NCBI GenBank assembly: GCA_033344795.1
Contig: JAWPMS010000001.1
Location: forward strand, 1,922,001-1,986,000
Length of the DNA: 64,000 bases
Source of the DNA: SHLQ01 sp033344795
Lineage (GTDB): Bacteria > Actinomycetota > Acidimicrobiia > Acidimicrobiales > SHLQ01
Reading direction: 5' to 3'
Shown here: positions 51,221 to 60,028 of the stretch, piece after piece
Position numbering within the stretch: the stretch's first letter is position 1
How the letters are laid out: each line of letters begins with the position of its first letter
Translations under genes and position numbers: made by a program
The notes under the pieces: model-generated
Seen by the model: the letters and a program-made list of their open reading frames with translations, nothing else
Databases searched by the model: none
What the model was told of the DNA's origin: nothing

Positions 51221-52045
51221 ATGACCCTCGTTTATGCAGGAGTATGCAGCCATGCCCCCGGGATCACTGGGCGGGCCGACCAAGCCGACCCACAGGTGCG
51301 CGACGACTTTTACGCGGCCTTCCATCAGATGCGTGATGACATCGTCGCGACTGGTGCCGAAGCCATCATCGTCGTGGCCGCCGAACACTTCGCCAACTTC
51401 TTCATGAACAACATGCCGAGTTTTGCGATCGGCATGGCCGACTTCTACGACGGCCCCATCGAGGACCCGGGTTGGTTGAAGATCGACAAGTTCCGCGCCC
51501 CGGGAAATCGCGATCTTTCACATCGCTTGATCACCGAAGTCATGCAGACCGTGGATGTGAGCTACGCCGAGGAGTGGAAGTTCGACCACGGGATCGCGGT
51601 TCCACTTCACTTTCTGACACCCGAGTTCGACATTCCGATCATCCCGGTCAACATCAACTGCCAAGGCCCGCCGCTGACTCCGATACATCGGGCATGGGCA
51701 TTTGGCGAAGCTCTTCGTCGAGCGTGTGACTCGGTGCCGGAAAAGGTGGCGATCGTGGGAACGGGCGGGATCTCTCACTGGCCGGCGACGCCCGACTCAG
51801 GAAAGATCAACGAAGCCTGGGATCTCGACTTCCTCGACCGCTGGTGTCGAAACGACAAGGATGCCTTGCTCGACTACGACGACCTCTCGGTGTACGCAGA
51901 CGCCGGACAGGGTGGGTTCGAGATTCGCACGTTCCTCACGGTGAGCGCCGCCGCCGGCGGATCAACCGGCACGGTGCACTTCACCGCCCCGATCCCGATC
52001 TTTGCCGTCAGCTGCACGATCGCGAGCTACGACCTCAACACCTAA
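51221..52045 (+). CDS. Class III extradiol ring-cleavage dioxygenase, catalytic (LigB-like) subunit
   Basis: A 274-residue catalytic subunit with the two His ligands expected (CSHAPG near residue 11, EHFANFF near residue 56), a conserved active-site HGIAVPLHFL and a late GGISHWPATPD. It opens a catechol-like ring with O2 and Fe(II). The ATG at 51221 is preceded by GTGGAG. The upstream dehydrogenase and isomerase suggest homoprotocatechuate or a related phenylacetate catechol as substrate, but LigAB-type enzymes also act on protocatechuate and gallate. Confidence 0.93.
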   Translation: MTLVYAGVCSHAPGITGRADQADPQVRDDFYAAFHQMRDDIVATGAEAIIVVAAEHFANFFMNNMPSFAIGMADFYDGPIEDPGWLKIDKFRAPGNRDLSHRLITEVMQTVDVSYAEEWKFDHGIAVPLHFLTPEFDIPIIPVNINCQGPPLTPIHRAWAFGEALRRACDSVPEKVAIVGTGGISHWPATPDSGKINEAWDLDFLDRWCRNDKDALLDYDDLSVYADAGQGGFEIRTFLTVSAAAGGSTGTVHFTAPIPIFAVSCTIASYDLNT

Positions 52046-52082
52046 CGCACAACCCACAGCGGTGGCATCACCACTCTCTGCG

Positions 52083-52125
52083 AAGGGGTCTGACCCCTTT
52101 TTCGAAAAAAGGGGTCAGACCCCTT
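52083..52125. terminator. Perfect 20-bp inverted repeat between convergent operons (bidirectional terminator)
   Basis: Arms AAGGGGTCTGACCCCTTTTT and its exact complement are separated by three bases. Each arm is itself built on a GGGGTCTGACCCC palindrome. T runs on both strands fit a bidirectional terminator. The right arm covers the last codons and stop of oleD. Confidence 0.85.
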
Positions 52126-53089
52126 GGCTTTGATAGTGAGCGGCGAGCCGCTCGAAACCCTCAGCGAGGGACACTTTGGGCCTCCAGCCCAGAGCCTCGC
52201 GGGTCTCTTTCTGGTCGAACCAGTGTGCCGTCGACAATTGCTCGGCCCCGAACGCGGTCATGGGTGGGTCGTCTTCTCGAGACGTGCGATCCCACACCTT
52301 TTCGACGACGGCGCCTCCAGCGATGGCGACCGGTGCGGGTATCGATCGGGGTTTCCACTCCACGCCAGCGGCTGCAGTGATACGCGCAAACAGCTCGTGG
52401 ACGGTGCGAGGTTCGCCGTTCGAGACGACGAGCGCTCGACCACCGAGCCCGTGGGCCCGATCGATCGCCGCGACGAAGGCATCGGCAGCGTTGTCGACCC
52501 AAGTGGTGTCGATGAGCGCGAGCCCCGATCCAATGAGCGGCAAACGCCCTTGTCTCGCTCGTTCGATGATTCGTTCGACGAGTTGCGTGTCGCCTGGACC
52601 GATCACCAGATGTGGTCGCAGCGCGACGACCGCCATCTCATCCGAGGTCGACGACAGTGCAATCCGTTCCGCCATCGCCTTGCTTGTGGCGTAATCGCCG
52701 CGAGTCGTTTCAGGATCTGCGAGATCGGCTCCACTGCCAATGATCGGATCGCCGCCGTGCGCGACCGACGGAGAGGACACGTGGACGAACCTGGCCACGC
52801 CGGCTTCGCGAGCGGCAGCGAGAACCGTGGACGTTCCTTCGACATTGATCGACATGAAGTCTTCCCACGCGCCAACCAAATCGACCTTCGCCGCCAGATG
52901 TAGCACCGCGTCCTGGCCGTCGACCGCACGATCCACAACCTCGGGGTCCAAGATCGATCCGTTGAATTCAATGGTGGGAAGTCCACTCGCAGAGCGTTGG
53001 AGCGTGGTCACCTCATCTCCTCGGGCGAGGAGACGTTCAACCGTCGCTCGACCGATCATGCTCGTGGAACCGGTGACAAGAATACGCAT
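52115..53089 (-). CDS. oleD: OleD-like NAD(P)-dependent beta-ketoacid reductase
   Basis: A 324-residue extended SDR protein. It has VTGSTSMIGRATVERLLARGDEV at the N-terminus, LHLAAKVDLVGAWEDFMSINVEGT, and the YxxxK catalytic pair in DYATSKAMAER. In olefin synthesis OleD reduces the 2-alkyl-3-ketoacid made by OleA. It follows oleBC by 2 nt. Its last codons and stop lie inside the 20-bp inverted repeat at 52083. Confidence 0.9.
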   Translation of the reverse strand: MRILVTGSTSMIGRATVERLLARGDEVTTLQRSASGLPTIEFNGSILDPEVVDRAVDGQDAVLHLAAKVDLVGAWEDFMSINVEGTSTVLAAAREAGVARFVHVSSPSVAHGGDPIIGSGADLADPETTRGDYATSKAMAERIALSSTSDEMAVVALRPHLVIGPGDTQLVERIIERARQGRLPLIGSGLALIDTTWVDNAADAFVAAIDRAHGLGGRALVVSNGEPRTVHELFARITAAAGVEWKPRSIPAPVAIAGGAVVEKVWDRTSREDDPPMTAFGAEQLSTAHWFDQKETREALGWRPKVSLAEGFERLAAHYQSQGV

Positions 53090-53091
53090 CG

Positions 53092-55644
53092 TCAGAGCTT
53101 CCCCAGGGCTCCGCCGGCGAGGGCGGTCGAGGCCCATGCCGACACAGCGGTTCTATCGATTTTTGAGTTGTGGCGCCGGTCGACCGGCAAAGCAGGAACC
53201 TCGAACACGGCGACAACGTCGGGCTCGGCCAGCTCTCGCACGGCATCGATCAGCTCGAGTGATGCAAGTGCTGGCTTTCGTTCTGGCTGCTCGCGCTGAA
53301 CCACCACGACAACCCGCTGGTTGCCGCGCGGTCCGACCCCGACGACCGCAGCGCTGTAGACGCCATCGATCGACTCAACGGACTTCTCGAGCCCGACGGG
53401 AGCGATCGGTCCTTCGCTGGTCCACAAGACGTGCCCGACTCGACCACCGACCCAGAGTCGCCCGTCATCGTCGATCTGCCCAACATCACCCGTCCTGTGC
53501 CAACCGTCCGGTTGTGAGGCTCGATGCGTGGTCAGCCAAAGCCGGTCGTAACTGAGACGTTGATGTGGGGCGCGCACGACGATTTCACCAATTTCGTCCG
53601 CCGGTTCCTCGACGAGTGGGCGCAGCTGGACTTCGACACCGCTGAGTGGTCTCCCCACACAGACGCCGTCACCCGAGCCGGCGCTTTCGAGCTCAGGGAG
53701 GCTGATGCTGGCGACCGGCAACACCTCGGTCATGCCATAGGGCGTGTGCGGCACGGCGTTCGGGAAGACGGATTTCGCTGCGGACAACAGCGAGGCCCGA
53801 ACTGGTGCGCCGGCCGAAAGGAGCAGTCGCACACCAGCGAGCGCCTGGCGGTGGAGGTCATCGTCGATGTCGCCGTTGGTTCGAATGAGGCTCTCGAGAG
53901 CAGCCGGTGATGCGAAGACCATCGTCGCGTCCACCGCAGTCACCGCTCGGGCCAGGTTGACCGAATCGATACTTCCCGGCGCGGAGACATCCATGTCGGG
54001 TACCACCGACGTGATTCCGAGCATCGGTCCGTACAGCGCAAACGGCGCGAACGCAGCGACCAATGAATCGTCTGCCGTAATGGAATAGACACTGGCGATC
54101 GCATCGCGTTGTGCGGCGATCTGGCGGTGGGTGTAGCGGACGCCCTTCGACGGGCCGGTCGATCCGGATGTGAAGACGACGCCAGCTTCCTCATCGGCGT
54201 GAGGTAAAGACAGCGAGGAGGGCAGGGCAGACCGCTCGACTTCCAACAGATCGAAGTCCACGCCGAGAAGGCGACGCTGAAGCTTCGACAGGGGGTCGGC
54301 CGAGATTCGGATCCCGGGCCAACGCAGCGCGAATGCTGCGGCGAGCGCCTTTGGGATGCCGATCAAGTATTTCGGATTTGCTGCAGCGAGTGCTGCGCCC
54401 ATCTGCTTTGGGCTCAATGCTCCGTCCACAAGCACGGCTACCGCTCCGAGGCGCCAGCAGGCGTACACACCGACGGCGAGGTCAATGCCCGGAGGAATCA
54501 TGACCGCGACGCGATCTCCAGGTTCGACACCTGTCGTCGCGAGACCACGAGCGGTCGAATCAACCCGAGACGCGAGCTCGCCAAAGGTGATGCTGCGTTG
54601 GTCTCCGGTCATCTCTTGAATCGCCGTTGCTGACGCTCGAGAGGGGTCGTCGATGTGTTCGAGTAAACGTGTGGTGTCCACACGATCCCCGGCTGCGCCA
54701 CGATCTGCGATCGCCGCCTTCTGTGTGTCGAGCTGGTCCAACCACGCCGAGACCGCCCCCGCCACGTCGGCATCCTCGGTGACGAAGTGTCCTGCGTGGG
54801 GCCAACGGTGAACTTCGGCGTGTGGCAGGCGAGCTTCGAGATCGTGGAGGTACAGATCCGAGAAGACCAGGTCCTTGGCGCCCCACAACAACAGCGTCGG
54901 AACGTTCTGCAGCAGAGCACATCCGGCGGCAACACCATCGAGAACCGGAGCGGTTGGATGCCCGTCCTCGAGTGGTATGTCTCGCACGAAGGTCTCGATG
55001 GCGTGGCGACGCTCCTTGGTGTCATAGGGGGCCAAGAAACCCGCACGAATCTGCTTTGGGGTTCGTGGGTGCGACATCTCGAACGCGCCAGTGATGAACG
55101 CTGTCGTATCGACGGTGGCTCGATGCAGCGCGCTCCGAGTGCGAGCCATTCGAATCACTCGCGGCGCTGCGGCACCCTCGGGCTGATGTACCGCCGTGTT
55201 GGTGAGGATCACGCTCCGCAGCTGGGGGAGATGGCGTTGCGCCCATCCGAGCGAAATCGGTCCGCCCCAGTCATGGGCAAGTGTGACCACCGGACCGGTG
55301 AGATCCATGGCGTCCGTGAGCTCGCAGAGGTCATCGATGCGATCGCCCAACCTCCGGACTGTGCCCGTCTGCTCCGAGAACCCCATGTCCAGGTGATCGA
55401 CGGCGATTCCGCGTACTCCCGGTGGGAGCGAAGCCAAGACGTGGCGCCACAGGTACGACCACGAGGGATTTCCGTGGACGCACAGAACCGTGAGGTCGAC
55501 GCCCTCGTGCGAGCCATGGGTATCGAGCACATGGAAGGTTCGAACGCCGCCATCGAGCGGAACCTCGATCAGCCGAGACCACGACGGGTCGAGGCCATCG
55601 AGATCGGCCGGCGGCAGTCGGGCCGGGTCGACCGGTGCCATCAT
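53092..55644 (-). CDS. oleBC: OleBC fusion: beta-lactone decarboxylase plus beta-lactone synthetase
   Basis: An 850-residue fusion. Residues about 20-305 are an alpha/beta-hydrolase of haloalkane-dehalogenase type with nucleophile Asp125 (AHDWGG) and a late catalytic His286 (HAGHF). Residues about 325-850 are an AMP-ligase with the P-loop FTSGSTGPSKGV (491-502), PYGMTEVLP and NSKIDR. OleC makes a beta-lactone from the 2-alkyl-3-hydroxyacid; OleB decarboxylates it to a cis-alkene. Such fusions are known in some actinobacteria. The start overlaps no gene; oleA ends 57 nt upstream. Confidence 0.95.
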   Translation of the reverse strand: MMAPVDPARLPPADLDGLDPSWSRLIEVPLDGGVRTFHVLDTHGSHEGVDLTVLCVHGNPSWSYLWRHVLASLPPGVRGIAVDHLDMGFSEQTGTVRRLGDRIDDLCELTDAMDLTGPVVTLAHDWGGPISLGWAQRHLPQLRSVILTNTAVHQPEGAAAPRVIRMARTRSALHRATVDTTAFITGAFEMSHPRTPKQIRAGFLAPYDTKERRHAIETFVRDIPLEDGHPTAPVLDGVAAGCALLQNVPTLLLWGAKDLVFSDLYLHDLEARLPHAEVHRWPHAGHFVTEDADVAGAVSAWLDQLDTQKAAIADRGAAGDRVDTTRLLEHIDDPSRASATAIQEMTGDQRSITFGELASRVDSTARGLATTGVEPGDRVAVMIPPGIDLAVGVYACWRLGAVAVLVDGALSPKQMGAALAAANPKYLIGIPKALAAAFALRWPGIRISADPLSKLQRRLLGVDFDLLEVERSALPSSLSLPHADEEAGVVFTSGSTGPSKGVRYTHRQIAAQRDAIASVYSITADDSLVAAFAPFALYGPMLGITSVVPDMDVSAPGSIDSVNLARAVTAVDATMVFASPAALESLIRTNGDIDDDLHRQALAGVRLLLSAGAPVRASLLSAAKSVFPNAVPHTPYGMTEVLPVASISLPELESAGSGDGVCVGRPLSGVEVQLRPLVEEPADEIGEIVVRAPHQRLSYDRLWLTTHRASQPDGWHRTGDVGQIDDDGRLWVGGRVGHVLWTSEGPIAPVGLEKSVESIDGVYSAAVVGVGPRGNQRVVVVVQREQPERKPALASLELIDAVRELAEPDVVAVFEVPALPVDRRHNSKIDRTAVSAWASTALAGGALGKL

Positions 55645-55701
55645 TCGGAGGCGCTCCCGGTCGAAGAATTCACTGCAGACGCGGCTTTCTCGATCCCGTC
55701 G

Positions 55702-56724
55702 TTACCACTGGATCTCGACGATGGCGGCGTTGATGCCGGAACCCATTCCCTGCAACATGACCCCGTCACCCGGCTCGAGCGTGTCGGCGACTCCGGCGAG
55801 CGTGATGGGTATTGCTGCGGGTCCGATGTTGCCGAGGCTTGGAAAACTCCGGGGAACTCGGTCGCCGTCGATTCCCAGGGTGTCGATGACCGCTTGCGTG
55901 TGCACTTGGGAAACCTGGTGGAGAATGTAATAGCGCATGTCGAACCAACCGACCTTGTCGCCGGCGTCCTCCCATGCGAGCTTCGCGACCTCGGTTCCAG
56001 CCTCGAGCAGGCCACGGGTGTCGGTGTTCATGCCTTCGAGCGACCCAACGCAGAGTTCGTGGTGACGAGTCGCAGCCCGGAAGAAGCCGCCGACCAGTTT
56101 GTGACTGCCTGGGTTTTCGGAGTGACGGCCGAGCACCATGGCTGCCGAGCCAGAGCCCAGAGTCAGCGAGGCGAAGTTCGAGAACAGGTCATCGATGGTT
56201 GCTTCGGGGGAGAGCAGGCGGTTGATCGTGTTGTCGTGGATCTGTCGAGTGCCCTCGCCGTCGACGACCAAGACATAGTCGACCTGCCCAGATTCGAGCA
56301 TTGTGCCCGCCAGATGCATCCCGTTGAGGAAGCCGAGGCACGCGTTTGAGATGTCGAAGTTCATGCAGGTCGAAGGCAGATTCAGTTGATTGTGCACGGT
56401 GACAGCGCTCGAAGGTTCGAGACGCTCGCGGCACACGCTCGAGTCGACCATGAGTCCAATGCGGGTTCGATCGATCCCCGACGAAGCGATCGCGCGTTCT
56501 CCTGCCATCGCTGCGGCATCCATGAACGACGTGCCCTCATGCCATTGCCGCCGAGCATTGATTCCAGCCAGTGACTCGAGCAATCCGGGTTGGGCACCGG
56601 TTCGTTCGTAGAAGGGGGCCAGACGGGCGTCGATGTCAGCTGACGTCACGAGCTCGGGCGCCTCGATTGCTTCGACCGACAATACGGCTACATCGTCGAA
56701 TCGGAAGTTGGCGTTACCCGTCAT
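55702..56724 (-). CDS. oleA: OleA-type thiolase (head-to-head fatty acyl condensation)
   Basis: A 340-residue FabH-like enzyme with catalytic Cys129 (ISNACLGFLNGM), His269 (YILHQVSQ) and Asn299 (SLGNIGPAA). Glu103 in RLEPSS matches the OleA-specific glutamate that removes the alpha proton, distinguishing it from FabH. It condenses two fatty acyl-CoAs. ATG at 56724 has AGAGGG upstream. First gene of the ole operon. Confidence 0.94.
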   Translation of the reverse strand: MTGNANFRFDDVAVLSVEAIEAPELVTSADIDARLAPFYERTGAQPGLLESLAGINARRQWHEGTSFMDAAAMAGERAIASSGIDRTRIGLMVDSSVCRERLEPSSAVTVHNQLNLPSTCMNFDISNACLGFLNGMHLAGTMLESGQVDYVLVVDGEGTRQIHDNTINRLLSPEATIDDLFSNFASLTLGSGSAAMVLGRHSENPGSHKLVGGFFRAATRHHELCVGSLEGMNTDTRGLLEAGTEVAKLAWEDAGDKVGWFDMRYYILHQVSQVHTQAVIDTLGIDGDRVPRSFPSLGNIGPAAIPITLAGVADTLEPGDGVMLQGMGSGINAAIVEIQW

Positions 56725-56828
56725 GGAACCCTCTGTACTGGCCTGGAAGATCATTGCACGCTACGGCTCATCGTGCGGGATTGGTCGTCGATGGACTATT
56801 TCGGTCGATCGAGGGTGTTTCACCGTCG

Positions 56829-57833
56829 ATGAGAATTCACCGTTCTTCGATCTCCTTGCTCGTTGCAATAGGCGTGCTGGTGGGGGCCTGCGGCTCCGAT
56901 GACCTCGAGGGGTCGCAACCTGCAGAAACCACTCACGGTTTCCTCCCAGGACTCTTCGATCCGACCGACGAGTCGGGAGTCGACCTCGACGACTACCGGA
57001 AGGCGCTTCCCCGAGACGCGATCAATCCCGTCTACGACCCGGCATTCGTGAAGCCAGCGTTGGTGGATTGGTCCGATGACGCGCTGATCATCGGCGTCGA
57101 CCTAAATGGCGAGCAACGGGCGTATCCGGTCGGATTTTTGACCTTTCGGGAGATCGTGATCGATGACCATCGTGGGATCCCCACGATGGTCACCTGGTGA
57201 CCGCTTTGTGGAACGGCGATGGTTCATCGCCGCGAGATAGACGGCAGGCCGGTCGTGTTTGGAAACCAAGGCGACCTGTGGATGAACGCGATGACGTGGT
57301 TCGATCACGACACGGGAAGCGTCTGGAGCCAACCAACGGGGGAGGCCATTCTCGGTCCGTTGACGGGGACCAGCCTCGAACTTCTGCCATCGACGCTTTC
57401 AACTTGGGGCGACTGGAAAGAACGATTCCCCGACACGCTCGCGCTCGAAGCTTCCTCGCAGGACAACCGGTTCTCGATCGAGCTGATGGCGGTGGCCGTG
57501 GTCGTCGGAGAAGACTCGGTGGCCATTCCGTTTGTCGATCTTCGCGAGCGTCAGTTCTTGTCGACGGAGCTCTCCGGAGAACCGATCCTCGTCGTTGCCG
57601 ATCCTGAACTCGATCGATGGGCGGCCTACTCTCGCCTGGTCGATGGCGAGCCACTCGACCTGGTGGTCGTCGGAGCGGAGATCATCGACTCGGCCTCCGG
57701 AGATCGGTGGAGTGCTGCTCTCGGTGCACCGTTGAGTGGACAGGCGCCGCTCGATCGCGTGCCGTCGTTCTCGTCGTTCGGGTCGGACTACCGCCAGTTC
57801 TATCCAGACGGTGAGCTGATACTCGGTTCGTAG
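56829..57833 (+). CDS. DUF3179 lipoprotein with in-frame TGA; probable selenoprotein
   Basis: A 334-residue lipoprotein if TGA at 57198-57200 is read as selenocysteine 124. The signal peptide ends in LVGAC. Upstream is the DUF3179 block YPVGFLTFREIVIDDHRGIPTMVTW. Downstream, in the same frame, comes PLCGTAMVHRREIDGRPVVFGNQGDLWMNAMTWFDHDTGSVWSQPTGEAILGPLTGT, the conserved core. Other DUF3179 proteins have TYCPLCGT here, so TGA replaces the first Cys of CPLC and leaves Cys127. A strong hairpin starts 13 nt after the TGA. Alternatives are a nonsense mutation or sequencing error. The function of DUF3179 is unknown. The end overlaps the convergent phosphatase gene by 34 nt. Confidence 0.8.
57214..57232 (+). 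promoter_or_regulatory. Candidate bacterial SECIS hairpin
   Basis: A perfect 8-bp stem (CGGCGATG/CATCGCCG) with loop GTT. The loop begins 21 nt after the TGA at 57200, within the 16-37 nt window and with G first in the loop, as described for bacterial SECIS elements. It lies within the DUF3179 coding frame. Confidence 0.65.
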
Positions 57834-58453
57834 GTGCCCCGCTGAGAGGGGTCGATCGGTGCCGCAGGATCGCACCCGTAGTTGAGTATTCGAAGAATTC
57901 TGTCCGTCCGTTTCACGCCGAGCACCGAAACGGTTGCGGTCTCGAGCGTGAAACGTCGACCTTCTCGCGGGTCGAGTTCGAGCCATCGGGCGATCAGGAT
58001 CGCGAGGAGATGCCCATGGGCAAAGACGAGGACCGGGCCGTCGGTGGACGCGGCCGAGAGTTTCGCAATGGCGCGGTCCGCCCGAACACCGACTTCCAGA
58101 GCGGTCTCGCCGCCTTCGAGTGCGCCCTCCCATTTCGACCATCCTGGCTCATCGATCTGAATGGCATCGTTGGTGCGACCCTCATAGACGCCGTAGTCCC
58201 ACTCGAGCAGGTCGTCGTCGATGATGAGTTCGCTCGTTGCGCCCGGTACTTCCGCGAGCTCAGCGGTGTCGCGAGCTCTCGAGAGCGGCGACGAGAACTG
58301 GTGGGCAAAATCCCATCCATGCAGGGTTGGCCCGACGCTGGCCGCCTCACGGCGCCCACGCTCGGTCAGCGCAATATCGGTGCGGCCGGTGTGGCGGCCG
58401 GTGCGGCTCCACTCGGTTTCACCATGTCGGACTAGCACGATCTGTCTGGCCAT
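57800..58453 (-). CDS. Histidine phosphatase (phosphoglycerate-mutase-like)
   Basis: A 217-residue protein of the histidine phosphatase superfamily. VLVRHGETEWSRTGRHTG carries the catalytic His, SSPLSRARDTAELA the substrate Arg, and LVFAHGHLLAILIARWL the second His. The family dephosphorylates sugar or nucleotide phosphates; the substrate is unknown. Its end overlaps the DUF3179 gene by 34 nt. Confidence 0.93.
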   Translation of the reverse strand: MARQIVLVRHGETEWSRTGRHTGRTDIALTERGRREAASVGPTLHGWDFAHQFSSPLSRARDTAELAEVPGATSELIIDDDLLEWDYGVYEGRTNDAIQIDEPGWSKWEGALEGGETALEVGVRADRAIAKLSAASTDGPVLVFAHGHLLAILIARWLELDPREGRRFTLETATVSVLGVKRTDRILRILNYGCDPAAPIDPSQRGTYEPSISSPSG

Positions 58454-58500
58454 TCGCCGACTCTAGAGGACCGTGTGGCGAAGGATCCGGTTCTCGAGCT

Positions 58501-59976
58501 TCAGGGCTGGGTCAATGCGCTCGCATCTGCCCACGTGGCGTGGGTTCCCGAAGCGATCCGTTCCGGAAGGCCGACCGATGCGACCGGTCCGACAGACGGG
58601 TCCTGCGCATCGAAAATGAGGCAGCGCGACTCGTCATTGTTGATGTCGGACGTGAAGGTGACCAGCCAACCGTCGTCCTCGGCCGTCGCGCCGGGACGTG
58701 GTGCCATGACCGTCTCGGAGTTGTACACACCGTCTGGCAGTTGGAAGGTGCTCTCGACTCCGGACTCGACATCGTGTTTCACGATGCCTTCGAAGCCGAA
58801 CCAACCAACGGTGGGCAGCGCGTTGTACGAGTAGCGATATGGACGCCCGCCGAACGTGGCGTTGATCATCCCGAACTCCATCGTGCGATCGCTCAGGTGT
58901 TCCTCGGTCGCCGTCCCGGTGCGAAGGTTGAGACGCCAGCGATGTGCTCGCGGCCGCATGCGATGCATGTCGAGGTAACGAAACATCATGGTCTCGAGGT
59001 CGTCACCCGGCTCTGGAGCCGGTGCTGGCTGTTCCTCGAAGAACCCATCGAGGACGATCTCGTCGCCTGCTTCATAGGCGTTGATCCAATGGAGGACGAA
59101 CGTGGGGTCGGTTTCGAACCAGAGGATCTGGTCGGAGTTGCCCCGGCGCGGGACGACCGCAAGCCGGCTGGGAATCTCGGCATGGAACCTCGGGACGTAA
59201 TACCCCGCCGCCATCGCCTCATCGTCCCAAAAAAGTGGGAAGTCATTCAGGATCGCGTAGTTCTCGGTGAACGCCATGTCGTGCGGAAGGCGTGGTCCAG
59301 GAAGCGGAATGTCGGTGTAATGCGCAAGTTCTCCGGAGGCATCGACGACGCCGTATTTCATGAACGGAGCATCGGTCGAGTAGTTGAAGAAGAGCATTTC
59401 GCCCGTCGCTTCGTCCACCTTGGTGTGCGCCGAGACACCTTCTGTCGGAAACTTGCCGCCCCAGCTCTCGATGCCGTCGTGTTCGAGTGTCACGGGGTCG
59501 AGTCGATACAGATCGCCGCATTGATAGAAGCTCGTCAACGCGACACCTCGATGCACGATGACGTCGGTGCTCGACGAGTCTTTGAGAAACGTGCGGGCGC
59601 CCCAGCCATGATCGGCGACTGCCTTTGCCGGTGGTTCGGCCAATCCAGGCCAAAGCGGTTTGCCTGACGTTTGTTCTGCGATCAGGCCCGAGGTTCGTAC
59701 GAAACGATTTCGGTAGATGGCGTCGCCGTCATCGAATGAGATCGAGTGCAACATGCCGTCACCGTCGAAGGGGTGATACCGGCCGATCGAATCCATGAGC
59801 GGATTCTCGGTATTGCGCAGGTAGACGCCGTTGAGCTCTCGAGGGATCTCGCCGATGACGTCGAGGTCCCATGCGTCGTATTCGGTGTCCTGTGGCCGCC
59901 ATGCACCCGAGCGATACGGATGCGCGTCATCGTCGGGAAGTGTGTTCACGAACGGTCGCTGCTGTTGTGTTCTCAT
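58501..59976 (-). CDS. Carotenoid cleavage dioxygenase (RPE65 family)
   Basis: A 491-residue protein of the carotenoid oxygenase family. Metal His ligands are recognisable in VSAHTKVDEATGEMLFF, LPHDMAFTENYAI and near the end in THATWADA; the fourth is probably in the FVLHWINAYE block. The Fe(II) enzyme splits a carotenoid or stilbene double bond. ATG at 59976 follows GCGGAGAA; the longer frame overlaps the thiolase gene. It is downstream of the thiolase gene in the same direction. Confidence 0.93.
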   Translation of the reverse strand: MRTQQQRPFVNTLPDDDAHPYRSGAWRPQDTEYDAWDLDVIGEIPRELNGVYLRNTENPLMDSIGRYHPFDGDGMLHSISFDDGDAIYRNRFVRTSGLIAEQTSGKPLWPGLAEPPAKAVADHGWGARTFLKDSSSTDVIVHRGVALTSFYQCGDLYRLDPVTLEHDGIESWGGKFPTEGVSAHTKVDEATGEMLFFNYSTDAPFMKYGVVDASGELAHYTDIPLPGPRLPHDMAFTENYAILNDFPLFWDDEAMAAGYYVPRFHAEIPSRLAVVPRRGNSDQILWFETDPTFVLHWINAYEAGDEIVLDGFFEEQPAPAPEPGDDLETMMFRYLDMHRMRPRAHRWRLNLRTGTATEEHLSDRTMEFGMINATFGGRPYRYSYNALPTVGWFGFEGIVKHDVESGVESTFQLPDGVYNSETVMAPRPGATAEDDGWLVTFTSDINNDESRCLIFDAQDPSVGPVASVGLPERIASGTHATWADASALTQP

Positions 59977-60028
59977 GTGTTCTCCGCATCGCTCGGTCTG
60001 GCCAGGCGGGTGGGCGTGATGTGTGCCG

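Noticed and set aside
54787..56349. Plus-strand open frame spanning oleBC and oleA
   Set aside because: It crosses the boundary of two clear genes on the other strand and has no conserved motif.
56829..57200. DUF3179 gene as a simple pseudogene split by a stop
   Set aside because: The TGA falls exactly on a conserved Cys, the frame stays open, and a SECIS-like hairpin follows; Sec insertion explains this better, though a mutation is not excluded.
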